From assembly GCA_049794535.1 (NCBI GenBank), contig JBARCX010000311.1:1-7432 (forward strand): 7,432 nt of DNA, written 5' to 3'. Position 1 is the stretch's first letter. Every line of letters starts with the position of its first letter. This document shows, piece after piece, positions 1 through 5,502 of this stretch. The notes below the pieces were generated by a model that saw only the letters and a program-made list of their open reading frames with translations, did not search any database and was not told where the DNA came from. This DNA comes from JBARCX01 sp049794535. GTDB lineage: Bacteria > Pseudomonadota > Gammaproteobacteria > Xanthomonadales > Rhodanobacteraceae. A program made the translations under genes and the position numbers.

Positions 1-1793
1 CTGGCCAATTGATTGGCATAGCCAGGCACATCTTTTTGCAGCTGCAGCGCCTGCTTCCATTGTTCGATAGCGAGAGTCGGGTCGTGCAGAGCGCTACCAG
101 CCAATTCTGCATATTGCACGTGCAAACCGATTCGGCTCGGAGCGCGGGCGATCGCAATCTCGTAGGAGCGGGCTAACTGTTGTGCATCAATGCCAGTGTT
201 GCCGCCAACACTGGCTTCAAACAAGCCAAATAGCGCGTGATAGGCATCTGGTCCCATGGGGCGTGTTTGCAACTTTCGCTGCAGGCTGCTCCACCAAGGC
301 TGGCTGGCCATGCCGGGATGGTTGGCCGCCTGTATCAGCAATGATTCCTCGGGCAGGATGGACGAGGTGGGTAACTTCGTTGCGCGCTCCAGTTCCTTGA
401 TACCCAGTGAGTAAAGGGGGGCGCTGGGGTCGTTCTGCGACATGGCTACATAGCGGCGGGCCAAGTCGAGGGCTGCTCGCATCGAGCCGGGATTGCTATC
501 GGCTAGTGCTGTCGCCAGTTGAAGTGGGCTACTCCAGGTAGCCGCACGTAGCGCGGTAAGGAATCCTAGATTCAAAATAAAAATGCTGGCCAGTATGGCG
601 GGTAGGCGTGGGTGCAAGTGGCGGGTAGCGAGCCAGAGCAAGTCGGTCACCGCCAGTAACACTCCGAACAGGGCCGGGTAATTGCGATGCTCGAACACCA
701 GCTCAAGGGGAAGAGGGCTGCTGGTTAAGGCATGTGCCATGAAGAACCAGCCGATACCCAACGCCAGCAGTGGGCGGCGATGGCGCATGGCGATAGCCAG
801 GCCGAGCAGGCAGAGTAGAAGCAAGCCGCCAAGCAGCGTAGTGATGGGATGTAGCAGGCCGGAGGAGGCTACATAGTTGTCGTAATAGAAGTGCAGCTGA
901 TCCGGCAGGGGTAGTACACACCAGCCGAGATACATGGGCAGCACGCGCAATTGTGTTAGCTCGCGCTGCCAGGCGGTGTAGTCGCGTCCGTCATAAGCTG
1001 CCGTAGTGGCGTAATGCGGCAGCAAATAGAAGACGAATACTGTCAAAGCCATTAGGCAGCCAATGGCGTATGTGATTTTCCATGTGCGTCCAAGGAGGGG
1101 TCTATCCGCGGCAAAACGCAGCACCGTGAGTTCAAGCAATAACGCATAACCTGGCACCAATACGGCGGTTTCCTTGAAGTAATAACCAATGACTGTCAGG
1201 GCGCTGCATAGCAGCAAATAAGGCCAGCTGCGTTGCCCTGTTAGTTGCTGTTGACGCACATGCCAGTACGCCAGCAGTGCCAGCAACGTAAAGGTAAAGC
1301 CCATCAGCTCCATGCGCTGTACTACATACATCACCGCGGAGATCTGCAGCGGATGGATGGCCCATGCGGTGGCAATGCCTAGTGCCCAGTAATCGGTGTG
1401 GCGGCGTTGAATATCGACATCTTTATCGGAGCAGGATGACCAGCCTGCTGACAATAGTCGCCGGGTCAATAGCAACAGCAGCACAGTATTCAGTAGATGG
1501 ATGGCCAGGTTGGTGGCTTTGAAGCCCCATGTGCCGCTGCCTAGCGCATAGTTCAATGCATAGCTCAGCATGGCCAATGGCCGCTGGATATTGATATGCG
1601 ACCACGCCCATATCTGCTGCCAGGCCTGCCAGTGCCAACCGGTGACATGAATGATCGGGTTCTCGGCAAAAATAGGGTAGTCGTCAAAGACGAAGCCACC
1701 GCTGAGTGCCGGCCAGAACACCAGTGTGATCAATGCCAATAGGCCTAATGCAGGCAGGGTTCGGCGTAGGCGCTGGCGGGATGTCGAGGGCAT
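1..1793 (-). CDS. GT-C (TMTC-like) integral membrane glycosyltransferase with C-terminal TPR-like region, 3' end outside window
   Basis: The minus-strand frame stays open from the ATG at 1793 to the window edge, giving 597 codons without a stop; the C-terminus is missing. Residues 13-31 form a first hydrophobic helix. It is followed by the acidic loop motif FVFDDYPIFAENP, with Asp37-Asp38, as in the first periplasmic loop of GT-C enzymes that use polyprenyl-linked sugar donors. Further multi-helix hydrophobic stretches follow, with family-like motifs: KATNLAIHLLN, HPLQISAVMYVVQRME, FKETAVLVPGY, LTQLRVLPMYLGW and FEHRNY (Glu368-Tyr372). From about residue 430 the protein is soluble and helical, with TPR-like character (for example YEIAIARAPSRIGLHVQYAEL). 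This layout resembles the TMTC/PMT-like family; the function is inferred. The gene follows two pilins on the same strand, so pilin or surface-glycan glycosylation is a reasonable guess. The start is the first ATG before the hydrophobic helix, but no clear ribosome binding site precedes it. An O-antigen-related polymerase or ligase is a less likely alternative. Confidence 0.8.
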   Translation of the reverse strand, partial: MPSTSRQRLRRTLPALGLLALITLVFWPALSGGFVFDDYPIFAENPIIHVTGWHWQAWQQIWAWSHINIQRPLAMLSYALNYALGSGTWGFKATNLAIHLLNTVLLLLLTRRLLSAGWSSCSDKDVDIQRRHTDYWALGIATAWAIHPLQISAVMYVVQRMELMGFTFTLLALLAYWHVRQQQLTGQRSWPYLLLCSALTVIGYYFKETAVLVPGYALLLELTVLRFAADRPLLGRTWKITYAIGCLMALTVFVFYLLPHYATTAAYDGRDYTAWQRELTQLRVLPMYLGWCVLPLPDQLHFYYDNYVASSGLLHPITTLLGGLLLLCLLGLAIAMRHRRPLLALGIGWFFMAHALTSSPLPLELVFEHRNYPALFGVLLAVTDLLWLATRHLHPRLPAILASIFILNLGFLTALRAATWSSPLQLATALADSNPGSMRAALDLARRYVAMSQNDPSAPLYSLGIKELERATKLPTSSILPEESLLIQAANHPGMASQPWWSSLQRKLQTRPMGPDAYHALFGLFEASVGGNTGIDAQQLARSYEIAIARAPSRIGLHVQYAELAGSALHDPTLAIEQWKQALQLQKDVPGYANQLA

Positions 1794-1820
1794 GGCCTGG
1801 ATCTTAAGCAGTGAAGGAGT

Positions 1821-1850
1821 CAAAAGATAAGGGCCGCCATGCGGCGGCCC
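1821..1850 (-). terminator. Rho-independent terminator after the second pilin gene
   Basis: On the minus strand a perfect 8-bp GC-only stem, GGGCCGCC/GGCGGCCC (1850-1843 and 1838-1831), has a 4-base loop. It is followed by the T-rich run TTATCTTTT. It lies 32 bases after the pilin stop codon and 37 bases before the start of the membrane glycosyltransferase gene. It should end most pilin transcripts, so the downstream gene depends on readthrough or on its own weak promoter. This is a usual way to keep a major pilin far more abundant than the gene behind it. Confidence 0.8.
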
Positions 1851-1882
1851 TCAGTAAAAAATGACACGGCTCCCTTTGATGC

Positions 1883-2320
1883 TTAATTCTGGCAGCTAGC
1901 GGGTGCATAGGTGGGAGTGATGTTACCGGCAGTTTTGCAGGTCCAGGCGCCGCTTGAGGTGCGTGACCATGTGACAGTTCCGCCACTGACCTTGTTATTC
2001 GCGTGATTACCGAGTGTGGCAGAAATGGTCTCGGGGGCGGCAAGGAAGGCCCCTGTCGGATGTCCGTTATTGGTGCTGATCAGATCAGACGAGGTGCTGG
2101 TGTCGACGCAGCTAGCTGGTGTGCCCCATGCCGTGCCGCCGTTATTTAGACAATCCTCGATTGCCACCTTCATGTCGCCGGTTTCGGCCACTACGCGAGT
2201 GACCTGTGAACGAATCACATAGGTCTGATACTGCGGAATGGCGATCGCTGCCAGGATGGCGATGATCGCGACCACGATCATCAATTCGATCAGGGTAAAG
2301 CCTTTTTGCATGCTCTTCAT
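1883..2320 (-). CDS. pilA: Type IVa major pilin (PilA paralog, downstream copy)
   Basis: This is a 145-residue type IV prepilin. A short leader, MKSMQKG, ends at Gly7 and is followed by mature Phe8 (cleaved and N-methylated by PilD), with Glu12 as the conserved Glu5 of the mature protein. The hydrophobic assembly helix FTLIELMIVVAIIAILAAIA and the YQTYVIRSQV stretch are classic for PilA. The globular head has four cysteines (57, 71, 128, 143). The last pair frames a C-terminal disulfide-loop region, and the first two could also pair. The start is fixed by AGAGGA at 2332-2327, six bases before the ATG; Met4 is an in-frame alternative that would shorten the leader. The gene lies 326 bases downstream of a second pilin of identical length and is followed by a terminator. 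Expression is probably driven by sigma-54 and PilR/PilS, judging from the promoter candidate at 2461-2446. The product is the pilus fibre subunit used for twitching motility, attachment or DNA uptake. Confidence 0.95.
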   Translation of the reverse strand: MKSMQKGFTLIELMIVVAIIAILAAIAIPQYQTYVIRSQVTRVVAETGDMKVAIEDCLNNGGTAWGTPASCVDTSTSSDLISTNNGHPTGAFLAAPETISATLGNHANNKVSGGTVTWSRTSSGAWTCKTAGNITPTYAPASCQN

Positions 2321-2360
2321 GGTGGTTCCTCTGTTTAGGTCTTAATGACCGATTTTGACG

Positions 2361-2405
2361 CCCCCTGAGCCCCCGCCCGAATTCTGTGGCTTGAATTCGG
2401 CCCCC
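2361..2405 (-). promoter_or_regulatory. G-rich leader segment with hairpin in the 5' UTR of the downstream pilin gene
   Basis: On the minus (transcript) strand, GGGGG (2405-2401) is followed by a perfect 8-bp hairpin, CCGAATTC/GAATTCGG (2400-2393 and 2384-2377, 8-base loop). Next come three close G runs: GGG, one C, GGGGG, CTCA, GGGGG (2378-2361). The segment lies about 40-85 bases before the pilin ATG, inside the leader predicted from the sigma-54 promoter. The hairpin could stabilise the mRNA or affect translation, and the four G runs could allow a G-quadruplex with the hairpin in its long loop. The structure is visible in the sequence; any function is inference. Confidence 0.45.
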
Positions 2406-2445
2406 ACACGAGGTCAGGAACAACCAGGAAGCTCGCGGTATTGGT

Positions 2446-2461
2446 AGCACTATGTATGCCA
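2446..2461 (-). promoter_or_regulatory. Sigma-54 (-24/-12) promoter candidate for the downstream pilin gene
   Basis: The minus strand reads TGGCATACATAGTGCT, with GG at 2460-2459 and GC at 2448-2447, exactly 10 bases apart. The -24 box matches TGGCA and the -12 box matches TGCT. Transcription would start near 2435, giving a leader of about 115 bases. PilA genes are commonly transcribed by RNA polymerase with sigma-54 under the activator PilR, which supports the call. The long leader contains the hairpin and G-rich element. Confidence 0.6.
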
Positions 2462-2464
2462 CGC

Positions 2465-2513
2465 CATGCACATCCATTGGCTGGCTCTGCGGCGGGCATC
2501 CGGATTGTGCATG
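2465..2513. promoter_or_regulatory. Long-spaced inverted repeat upstream of the pilin sigma-54 promoter
   Basis: CATGCACATCC (2465-2475) and GGATTGTGCATG (2502-2513) are complementary over 11 bp with a single bulged T. The outer 8 bp, CATGCACA/TGTGCATG, are perfect. The right edge of the putative -24 box is only 4 bases away. The arms would sit roughly 30-78 bases upstream of the predicted start site. This could be a binding site for a regulator or bending protein; no known consensus is recognised. Confidence 0.35.
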
Positions 2514-2579
2514 TCGTCGCAGAAGCCAACAAGCAAGTTCGGAGTGCGAGATGCAGATATTGTCGATTCCATCGGATAG

Positions 2580-2664
2580 TGCGCTATTGGGTGGACGCAC
2601 AAGGTCATGGAGTGACGCTATTTGTCACCAGGACAACTTGAATACGTCAGTTTCCAATAGCGCA
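2580..2664 (-). repeat. 11-bp inverted repeat spanning the stop codon of the upstream pilin gene
   Basis: TGCGCTATTGG (2580-2590) is the perfect reverse complement of CCAATAGCGCA (2654-2664). The second arm lies in the last codons of the upstream pilin gene and the first lies about 60 bases past its stop. In the transcript the stem would enclose the stop codon and a smaller hairpin, GTGAC/GTCAC (2628-2624 and 2616-2612). No T-run follows, so it is not a typical terminator; it may protect the 3' end. Apart from this repeat, the dyad, the promoter and the leader element, nothing else is seen in the 2321-2646 spacer, and no convincing gene. Confidence 0.35.
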
Positions 2665-3084
2665 ACTGTTAGGCAAGATCAATGCCGGCACATTGGATAA
2701 ACACTGCCACGCCCCACTGGAATTGCGTGAAAGTTCTATGTGGCTATTTGCGCCAATTAAGGTGGATCCCTGAAGGTTGCACGTGATCGTGCCCACGCCA
2801 TTCACGGGGACCGAGGCCGATATGCTGGTGCAGCGTGGTGTGGTGGTGGGGAGGTTAAGGTTGTCGACATTGGTGAAACTGGTTCCAGTGGCAACGCCTG
2901 CATCAATGAGAAGCTCATAGGCAGTACGCCCTGGCGTAATTTCAGCAAGGCCCGCAGTAACCTGTGACCGGGCGACATAATTCTGATACGCCGGTATAGC
3001 GATAGCCGCAAGAATGGCAATGATCGCCACGACAATCATCAACTCTATCAACGTAAAGCCGGCGGAACGGCGATGCTGCAACAT
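2647..3084 (-). CDS. pilA: Type IVa major pilin (PilA paralog, upstream copy)
   Basis: This is a 145-residue prepilin with leader MLQHRRSAG, processing after Gly9, mature Phe10 and Glu14 (mature Glu5). The hydrophobic helix matches the neighbouring pilin except at a few positions (PAYQNYVARSQVT against PQYQTYVIRSQVT). The head is divergent but aligns at the SRNSSGAWQC block, which the other copy has as SRTSSGAWTC. Cysteines are at 85, 102, 128 and 141; the last two frame the expected C-terminal disulfide loop. The reading frame is open further upstream to a Met codon at 3207. That extension would place 41 unrelated residues ahead of the leader, whereas the ATG at 3084 has a strong ribosome binding site and a normal leader. 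A short poly-basic leader is typical of PilD substrates. It is probably an alternative or co-assembling fibre subunit. No terminator is seen after it, so readthrough into the second pilin is possible. Confidence 0.95.
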   Translation of the reverse strand: MLQHRRSAGFTLIELMIVVAIIAILAAIAIPAYQNYVARSQVTAGLAEITPGRTAYELLIDAGVATGTSFTNVDNLNLPTTTPRCTSISASVPVNGVGTITCNLQGSTLIGANSHIELSRNSSGAWQCLSNVPALILPNSCAIGN

Positions 3085-3090
3085 GGTGGA

Positions 3091-3097
3091 CTCCCCC
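3091..3097 (-). promoter_or_regulatory. Strong ribosome binding site that fixes the pilin start
   Basis: The minus strand shows GGGGGAG six bases before the ATG at 3084. This decides the start in favour of the 145-residue prepilin over the longer open frame beginning at 3207. Confidence 0.8.
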
Positions 3098-3113
3098 TGG
3101 ATTCCCTCTCTCT

Positions 3114-3129
3114 CGCACGTTTTGTACCA
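3114..3129 (-). promoter_or_regulatory. Alternative sigma-54-like element, proximal
   Basis: A second GG-N10-GC element, TGGTACAAAACGTGCG, has GG at 3128-3127 and GC at 3116-3115. Its -24 half (TGGTAC) is good, but its -12 half is weaker than that of the distal candidate. It would leave a leader of only about 20 bases before the pilin ATG. It may be fortuitous or a second start site. Confidence 0.25.
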
Positions 3130-3156
3130 AATGCCTTGGCAAAACGTGATGAGGCA

Positions 3157-3172
3157 TGCAGTTTGCCGGCCA
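3157..3172 (-). promoter_or_regulatory. Sigma-54 (-24/-12) promoter candidate for the upstream pilin gene
   Basis: The minus strand reads TGGCCGGCAAACTGCA, with GG at 3171-3170 and GC at 3159-3158, spaced by exactly 10 bases. The -12 box TGCA matches the consensus end and the -24 box matches TGGC with the final G. Transcription would start near 3146, about 60 bases before the ATG, similar to the leader length of well-studied pilA genes. It shares the intergenic region with the divergent peptidase gene. Confidence 0.6.
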
Positions 3173-3175
3173 AAC

Positions 3176-3206
3176 TTGCACCCTGTGACGTAGGCCCTTA
3201 ACGTCA
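3176..3206 (+). promoter_or_regulatory. Weak sigma-70-like promoter and overlapping dyad ahead of the S9 peptidase gene
   Basis: TTGCAC (3176-3181) and TAACGT (3199-3204) are 17 bases apart and are the best -35/-10 pair before the peptidase gene, though the -10 match is poor. The inverted repeat TGACGT-N9-ACGTCA (3186-3191 and 3201-3206) overlaps the -10. It also lies about 40-60 bases upstream of the predicted pilin start on the other strand, so a protein bound there could affect both genes. This is inference from symmetry and position only. Confidence 0.3.
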
Positions 3207-3234
3207 ACGCTTTACGCCTACAAGGGAGCCCATC

Positions 3235-5367
3235 ATGAAACCTCTGTTTGCCGCGCTATTACTGGCGCTGGCGCTACCCACCATGGCGGCGGATGTGCCC
3301 AGTGGAGCGTTGATCGAAAGCAGCGTGCCGCATGCCTTCAGTATCCGCGACCTGGTGATGATGGACCGGGTCAGCGACCCGCAGTTATCGCCGGACGCCC
3401 GCTATGCCGCTTTCGGCGTGCGCAGCACCGACTACGCTGCTAACAAGGGCGTGAACGCGATCGATGTGCAGGATCTGGCGCATGGCGGGCAGCCGGTGCA
3501 GGTGATGGGAAAGGGGGCTTCATCGCCGCGTTGGTCTGCCGATGGTCACAGCCTCTACTACGTGGCACCCGCTGCGGGTGTGGCCCAGTTGTGGCGGCTC
3601 GATTTCGCGGTCGGCAAGAGCGGCCTGGATCTGCATGCAGCGAAGTCACCCGTGCAGGTGAGTCATGGTCCGCTGGATGTCGATGACTACAAGTTGTCGC
3701 CGGACGGCAAGAGCGTGCTGCTGTCGTATGCAGTGTTCACCGATTGTCATGACCTGTCCTGCACCAAGGAGCGCCTTGACGGTCGCGCTGCGGACAAGGC
3801 CACCGGCACGCTCTATCAGGGGCTGTTTGTAAGGCACTGGGACACCTGGTCTGACGGTCGGCGTAGCCAGCTCTACATTGCGCATTTTGATGCGGATGGC
3901 CAATTGCCGGTTGAGCCAACCCTGCTCACGCGCGGTATCGATGGTGACGTACCCAGCAAACCGTTTGGCGATGACAGCGAGTTTGCTTTCTCACCGGACG
4001 GCCAGACGGTGTACTTTGACGTGCGCATCGCGGGCAACAGCGAGCCGTGGTCGACCAATTTTGACATCTATAAGGTGCCAGCTGATGGTTCGGTAGTGCC
4101 GCAGAATCTCACTGCCGATAACCTGGCGTGGGATGCGTACCCGGTGCCATCACCGGATGGCAAGACGCTGTACTACTTGGCGATGAAGACCCCGCGTTTC
4201 GAAGCTGACCGCTTCGCCATCATGGCGCTGGATCTTGCTTCGGGTACCAAGCGTGAAGTCGACCCGAGCTGGGATCGTTCGCCCGGCAGCATGAGCGTAT
4301 CCGCAGATGGCAAGACGCTTTATGTCACAGCAGATGATCAGGGCCAGCACCCGCTGTTTGCGGTGGATGTAGCGAGCGGTAAAGAGAAGCAGTTAGTGGG
4401 CGATGGCTCTGTGGGTGGCTATTCGCTGATCGGTCAGCACATTCTTCTGGCACGTGACGACCTCAAGCACCCGGCCGATCTCTACACCGTCAATGCCGAT
4501 GGTCGTGACCTGAAGCCGGTGACTCACTTCAACGCCAGCCGCCTGAAGAACACCCGCATGGGTGACTTCCAGTTCTTCACCTTCAAGGGCTGGAATAACG
4601 AGACGGTGCAGGGCTACGTGGTTAAGCCGGTGGATTACAAGCGCGGGCAGACCTACCCGGTGGCCTTCATCATCCACGGCGGCCCGCAGGGCGCGATGAA
4701 TAACGACTGGAATTACCGTTGGAATCCGCAGACCTATGCGGGCCAGGGCTTTGCCGTGGTGACTATCAACTTCCACGGTTCGACTGGTTACGGTCAGGCG
4801 TTCACCGATGCCATTTCGGGTGACTGGGGCGGTAAGCCTTTGGAAGATCTCAAGCTCGGTTGGCAGGCGGCGCTGGAGAAGTACAACTTCCTCGATAGCA
4901 GCCGCGCTTGCGCGCTCGGTGCCAGCTACGGCGGCTACATGACCTACTGGATCGCCGGTGTGTGGAACCAGCCGTGGAAGTGCTTGGTCGATCACGACGG
5001 TGTGTTCGATGCGCGCATGATGTACTACTCCACGGAAGAGCTGTGGTTTGAAGAGCACGAAAACGGCGGCCCGCAATTTGACGTGCCGCAGAACTACGAG
5101 AAATTCAATCCGCTGAATCACGTGAAGGATTGGCGCGTGCCGATGCTCGTGATCCACTCGGGTCACGATTTCCGCATTCCGCTCAGCCAAGGTCTTGGCG
5201 CGTTCACCGCACTGCAGCGCCAGGGCATCCCAAGCGAGTTCCTCACCTTCCCGGATGAAAGTCACTGGGTGCAGAAGCCGCAGAACAGCGTGATGTGGCA
5301 TGAGACGGTTAATGCTTGGCTCAAGAAGTGGACGGCTAAAGATGCGCCCGCTGCTTCATCGCATTGA
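3235..5367 (+). CDS. Exported S9 family (prolyl oligopeptidase-type) serine peptidase
   Basis: The 710-residue protein starts at an ATG with AAGGGAG six bases upstream. A signal peptide (Lys2, hydrophobic core LLLALALP, cleavage near Ala18-Ala19) predicts export to the periplasm or outside. Residues about 40-430 show beta-propeller blade signatures (LSPDARY, WSADGHSLYY, LSPDGKSV, FSPDGQTVYF, PSPDGKTLYY, VSADGKTLYV), a lid that restricts access to oligopeptides. The C-terminal alpha/beta hydrolase (about 450-700) has the oxyanion motif HGGPQG (from His481) and the nucleophile motif GASYGGY with Ser564. Asp645 (HSGHDFRIP) and His677 (DESHW) complete the catalytic triad. Length and order match the S9C acylaminoacyl-peptidase and dipeptidyl-peptidase 5-like enzymes that release short N-terminal units from peptides. 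Exact specificity cannot be read from the sequence. A Cys171/Cys176 pair in one propeller loop could form a disulfide, fitting an exported protein. It is a single-gene unit, divergent from the pilins and closed by its own terminator. Confidence 0.93.
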   Translation: MKPLFAALLLALALPTMAADVPSGALIESSVPHAFSIRDLVMMDRVSDPQLSPDARYAAFGVRSTDYAANKGVNAIDVQDLAHGGQPVQVMGKGASSPRWSADGHSLYYVAPAAGVAQLWRLDFAVGKSGLDLHAAKSPVQVSHGPLDVDDYKLSPDGKSVLLSYAVFTDCHDLSCTKERLDGRAADKATGTLYQGLFVRHWDTWSDGRRSQLYIAHFDADGQLPVEPTLLTRGIDGDVPSKPFGDDSEFAFSPDGQTVYFDVRIAGNSEPWSTNFDIYKVPADGSVVPQNLTADNLAWDAYPVPSPDGKTLYYLAMKTPRFEADRFAIMALDLASGTKREVDPSWDRSPGSMSVSADGKTLYVTADDQGQHPLFAVDVASGKEKQLVGDGSVGGYSLIGQHILLARDDLKHPADLYTVNADGRDLKPVTHFNASRLKNTRMGDFQFFTFKGWNNETVQGYVVKPVDYKRGQTYPVAFIIHGGPQGAMNNDWNYRWNPQTYAGQGFAVVTINFHGSTGYGQAFTDAISGDWGGKPLEDLKLGWQAALEKYNFLDSSRACALGASYGGYMTYWIAGVWNQPWKCLVDHDGVFDARMMYYSTEELWFEEHENGGPQFDVPQNYEKFNPLNHVKDWRVPMLVIHSGHDFRIPLSQGLGAFTALQRQGIPSEFLTFPDESHWVQKPQNSVMWHETVNAWLKKWTAKDAPAASSH

Positions 5368-5385
5368 GATTCTGTAAGCGGTAAA

Positions 5386-5416
5386 CAAAACGGCGACCTT
5401 CAAGGTCGCCGTTTTG
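5386..5416. terminator. Strong hairpin terminator, potentially bidirectional
   Basis: A perfect 14-bp stem (5386-5399 with 5403-5416) has a 3-base loop. Its core GGCGACCT/AGGTCGCC is flanked by AAAA on the left and TTTT on the right. It lies 18 bases after the peptidase stop codon and has a T-run in both directions. It can therefore end the peptidase transcript and also any corA transcript that passes the REP elements. Confidence 0.9.
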
Positions 5417-5420
5417 CTGT

Positions 5421-5451
5421 GTAGGTTGGGTAGAGCGCAGCGACACCCAAC
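5421..5451. repeat. REP-like palindrome, first copy
   Basis: GTTGGGT (5425-5431) and ACCCAAC (5445-5451) form a 7-bp stem around a 13-base GCGCAGCG-containing loop, preceded by GTAG. The GTAGGTTGGG...GAGCGCAGCGA...CCCAACA pattern resembles abundant intergenic REP elements known from several proteobacteria, including Xanthomonadales, where RAYT transposases are thought to spread them. It lies between convergent genes, a usual location. Family membership is from memory. Confidence 0.65.
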
Positions 5452-5465
5452 AGGGGGATACATCG

Positions 5466-5495
5466 ACGTTGGGGTTCGCAAGCTCACCCCAACGT
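5466..5495. repeat. REP-like palindrome, second copy
   Basis: ACGTTGGGGT (5466-5475) and ACCCCAACGT (5486-5495) form a perfect 10-bp stem with loop TCGCAAGCTC. It shares the GTTGGG/CCCAAC core with the first palindrome, with one extra G:C pair, and lies 14 bases from it. Together they form a BIME-like pair. The copy begins only seven bases beyond the corA stop codon, so it may act as a 3' end stabiliser for the corA transcript. Confidence 0.6.
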
Positions 5496-5502
5496 ACCTG
5501 AG

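Noticed and set aside
1831..1850. Terminator hairpin considered for the plus strand
   Set aside because: On the plus strand the stem is followed by TCAGTAAAAA with no T-run, and no plus-strand gene ends there.
2142..2600. 152-codon minus-strand frame across the pilin leader and N-terminus
   Set aside because: It is out of frame with the pilin, and its end is the shifted pilin sequence. It has no family features, and the pilin frame explains the DNA.
2441..2700. Two overlapping plus-strand short frames in the inter-pilin spacer
   Set aside because: Neither has a ribosome binding site or a family-like sequence. They overlap the pilin promoter and the 3' end of the other pilin.
3085..3207. 41-residue N-terminal extension of the upstream pilin
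   Set aside because: A prepilin leader must be short and end at Gly before Phe. The strong ribosome binding site at 3097-3091 supports the ATG at 3084, and the extension covers the promoter candidates.
4393..5301. 302-codon open frame on the minus strand inside the peptidase gene
   Set aside because: It is fully antisense to a gene with intact catalytic motifs. Its translation shows no recognisable domain, and its His/Val/Arg-rich composition is typical of a shadow of GC-rich coding DNA.
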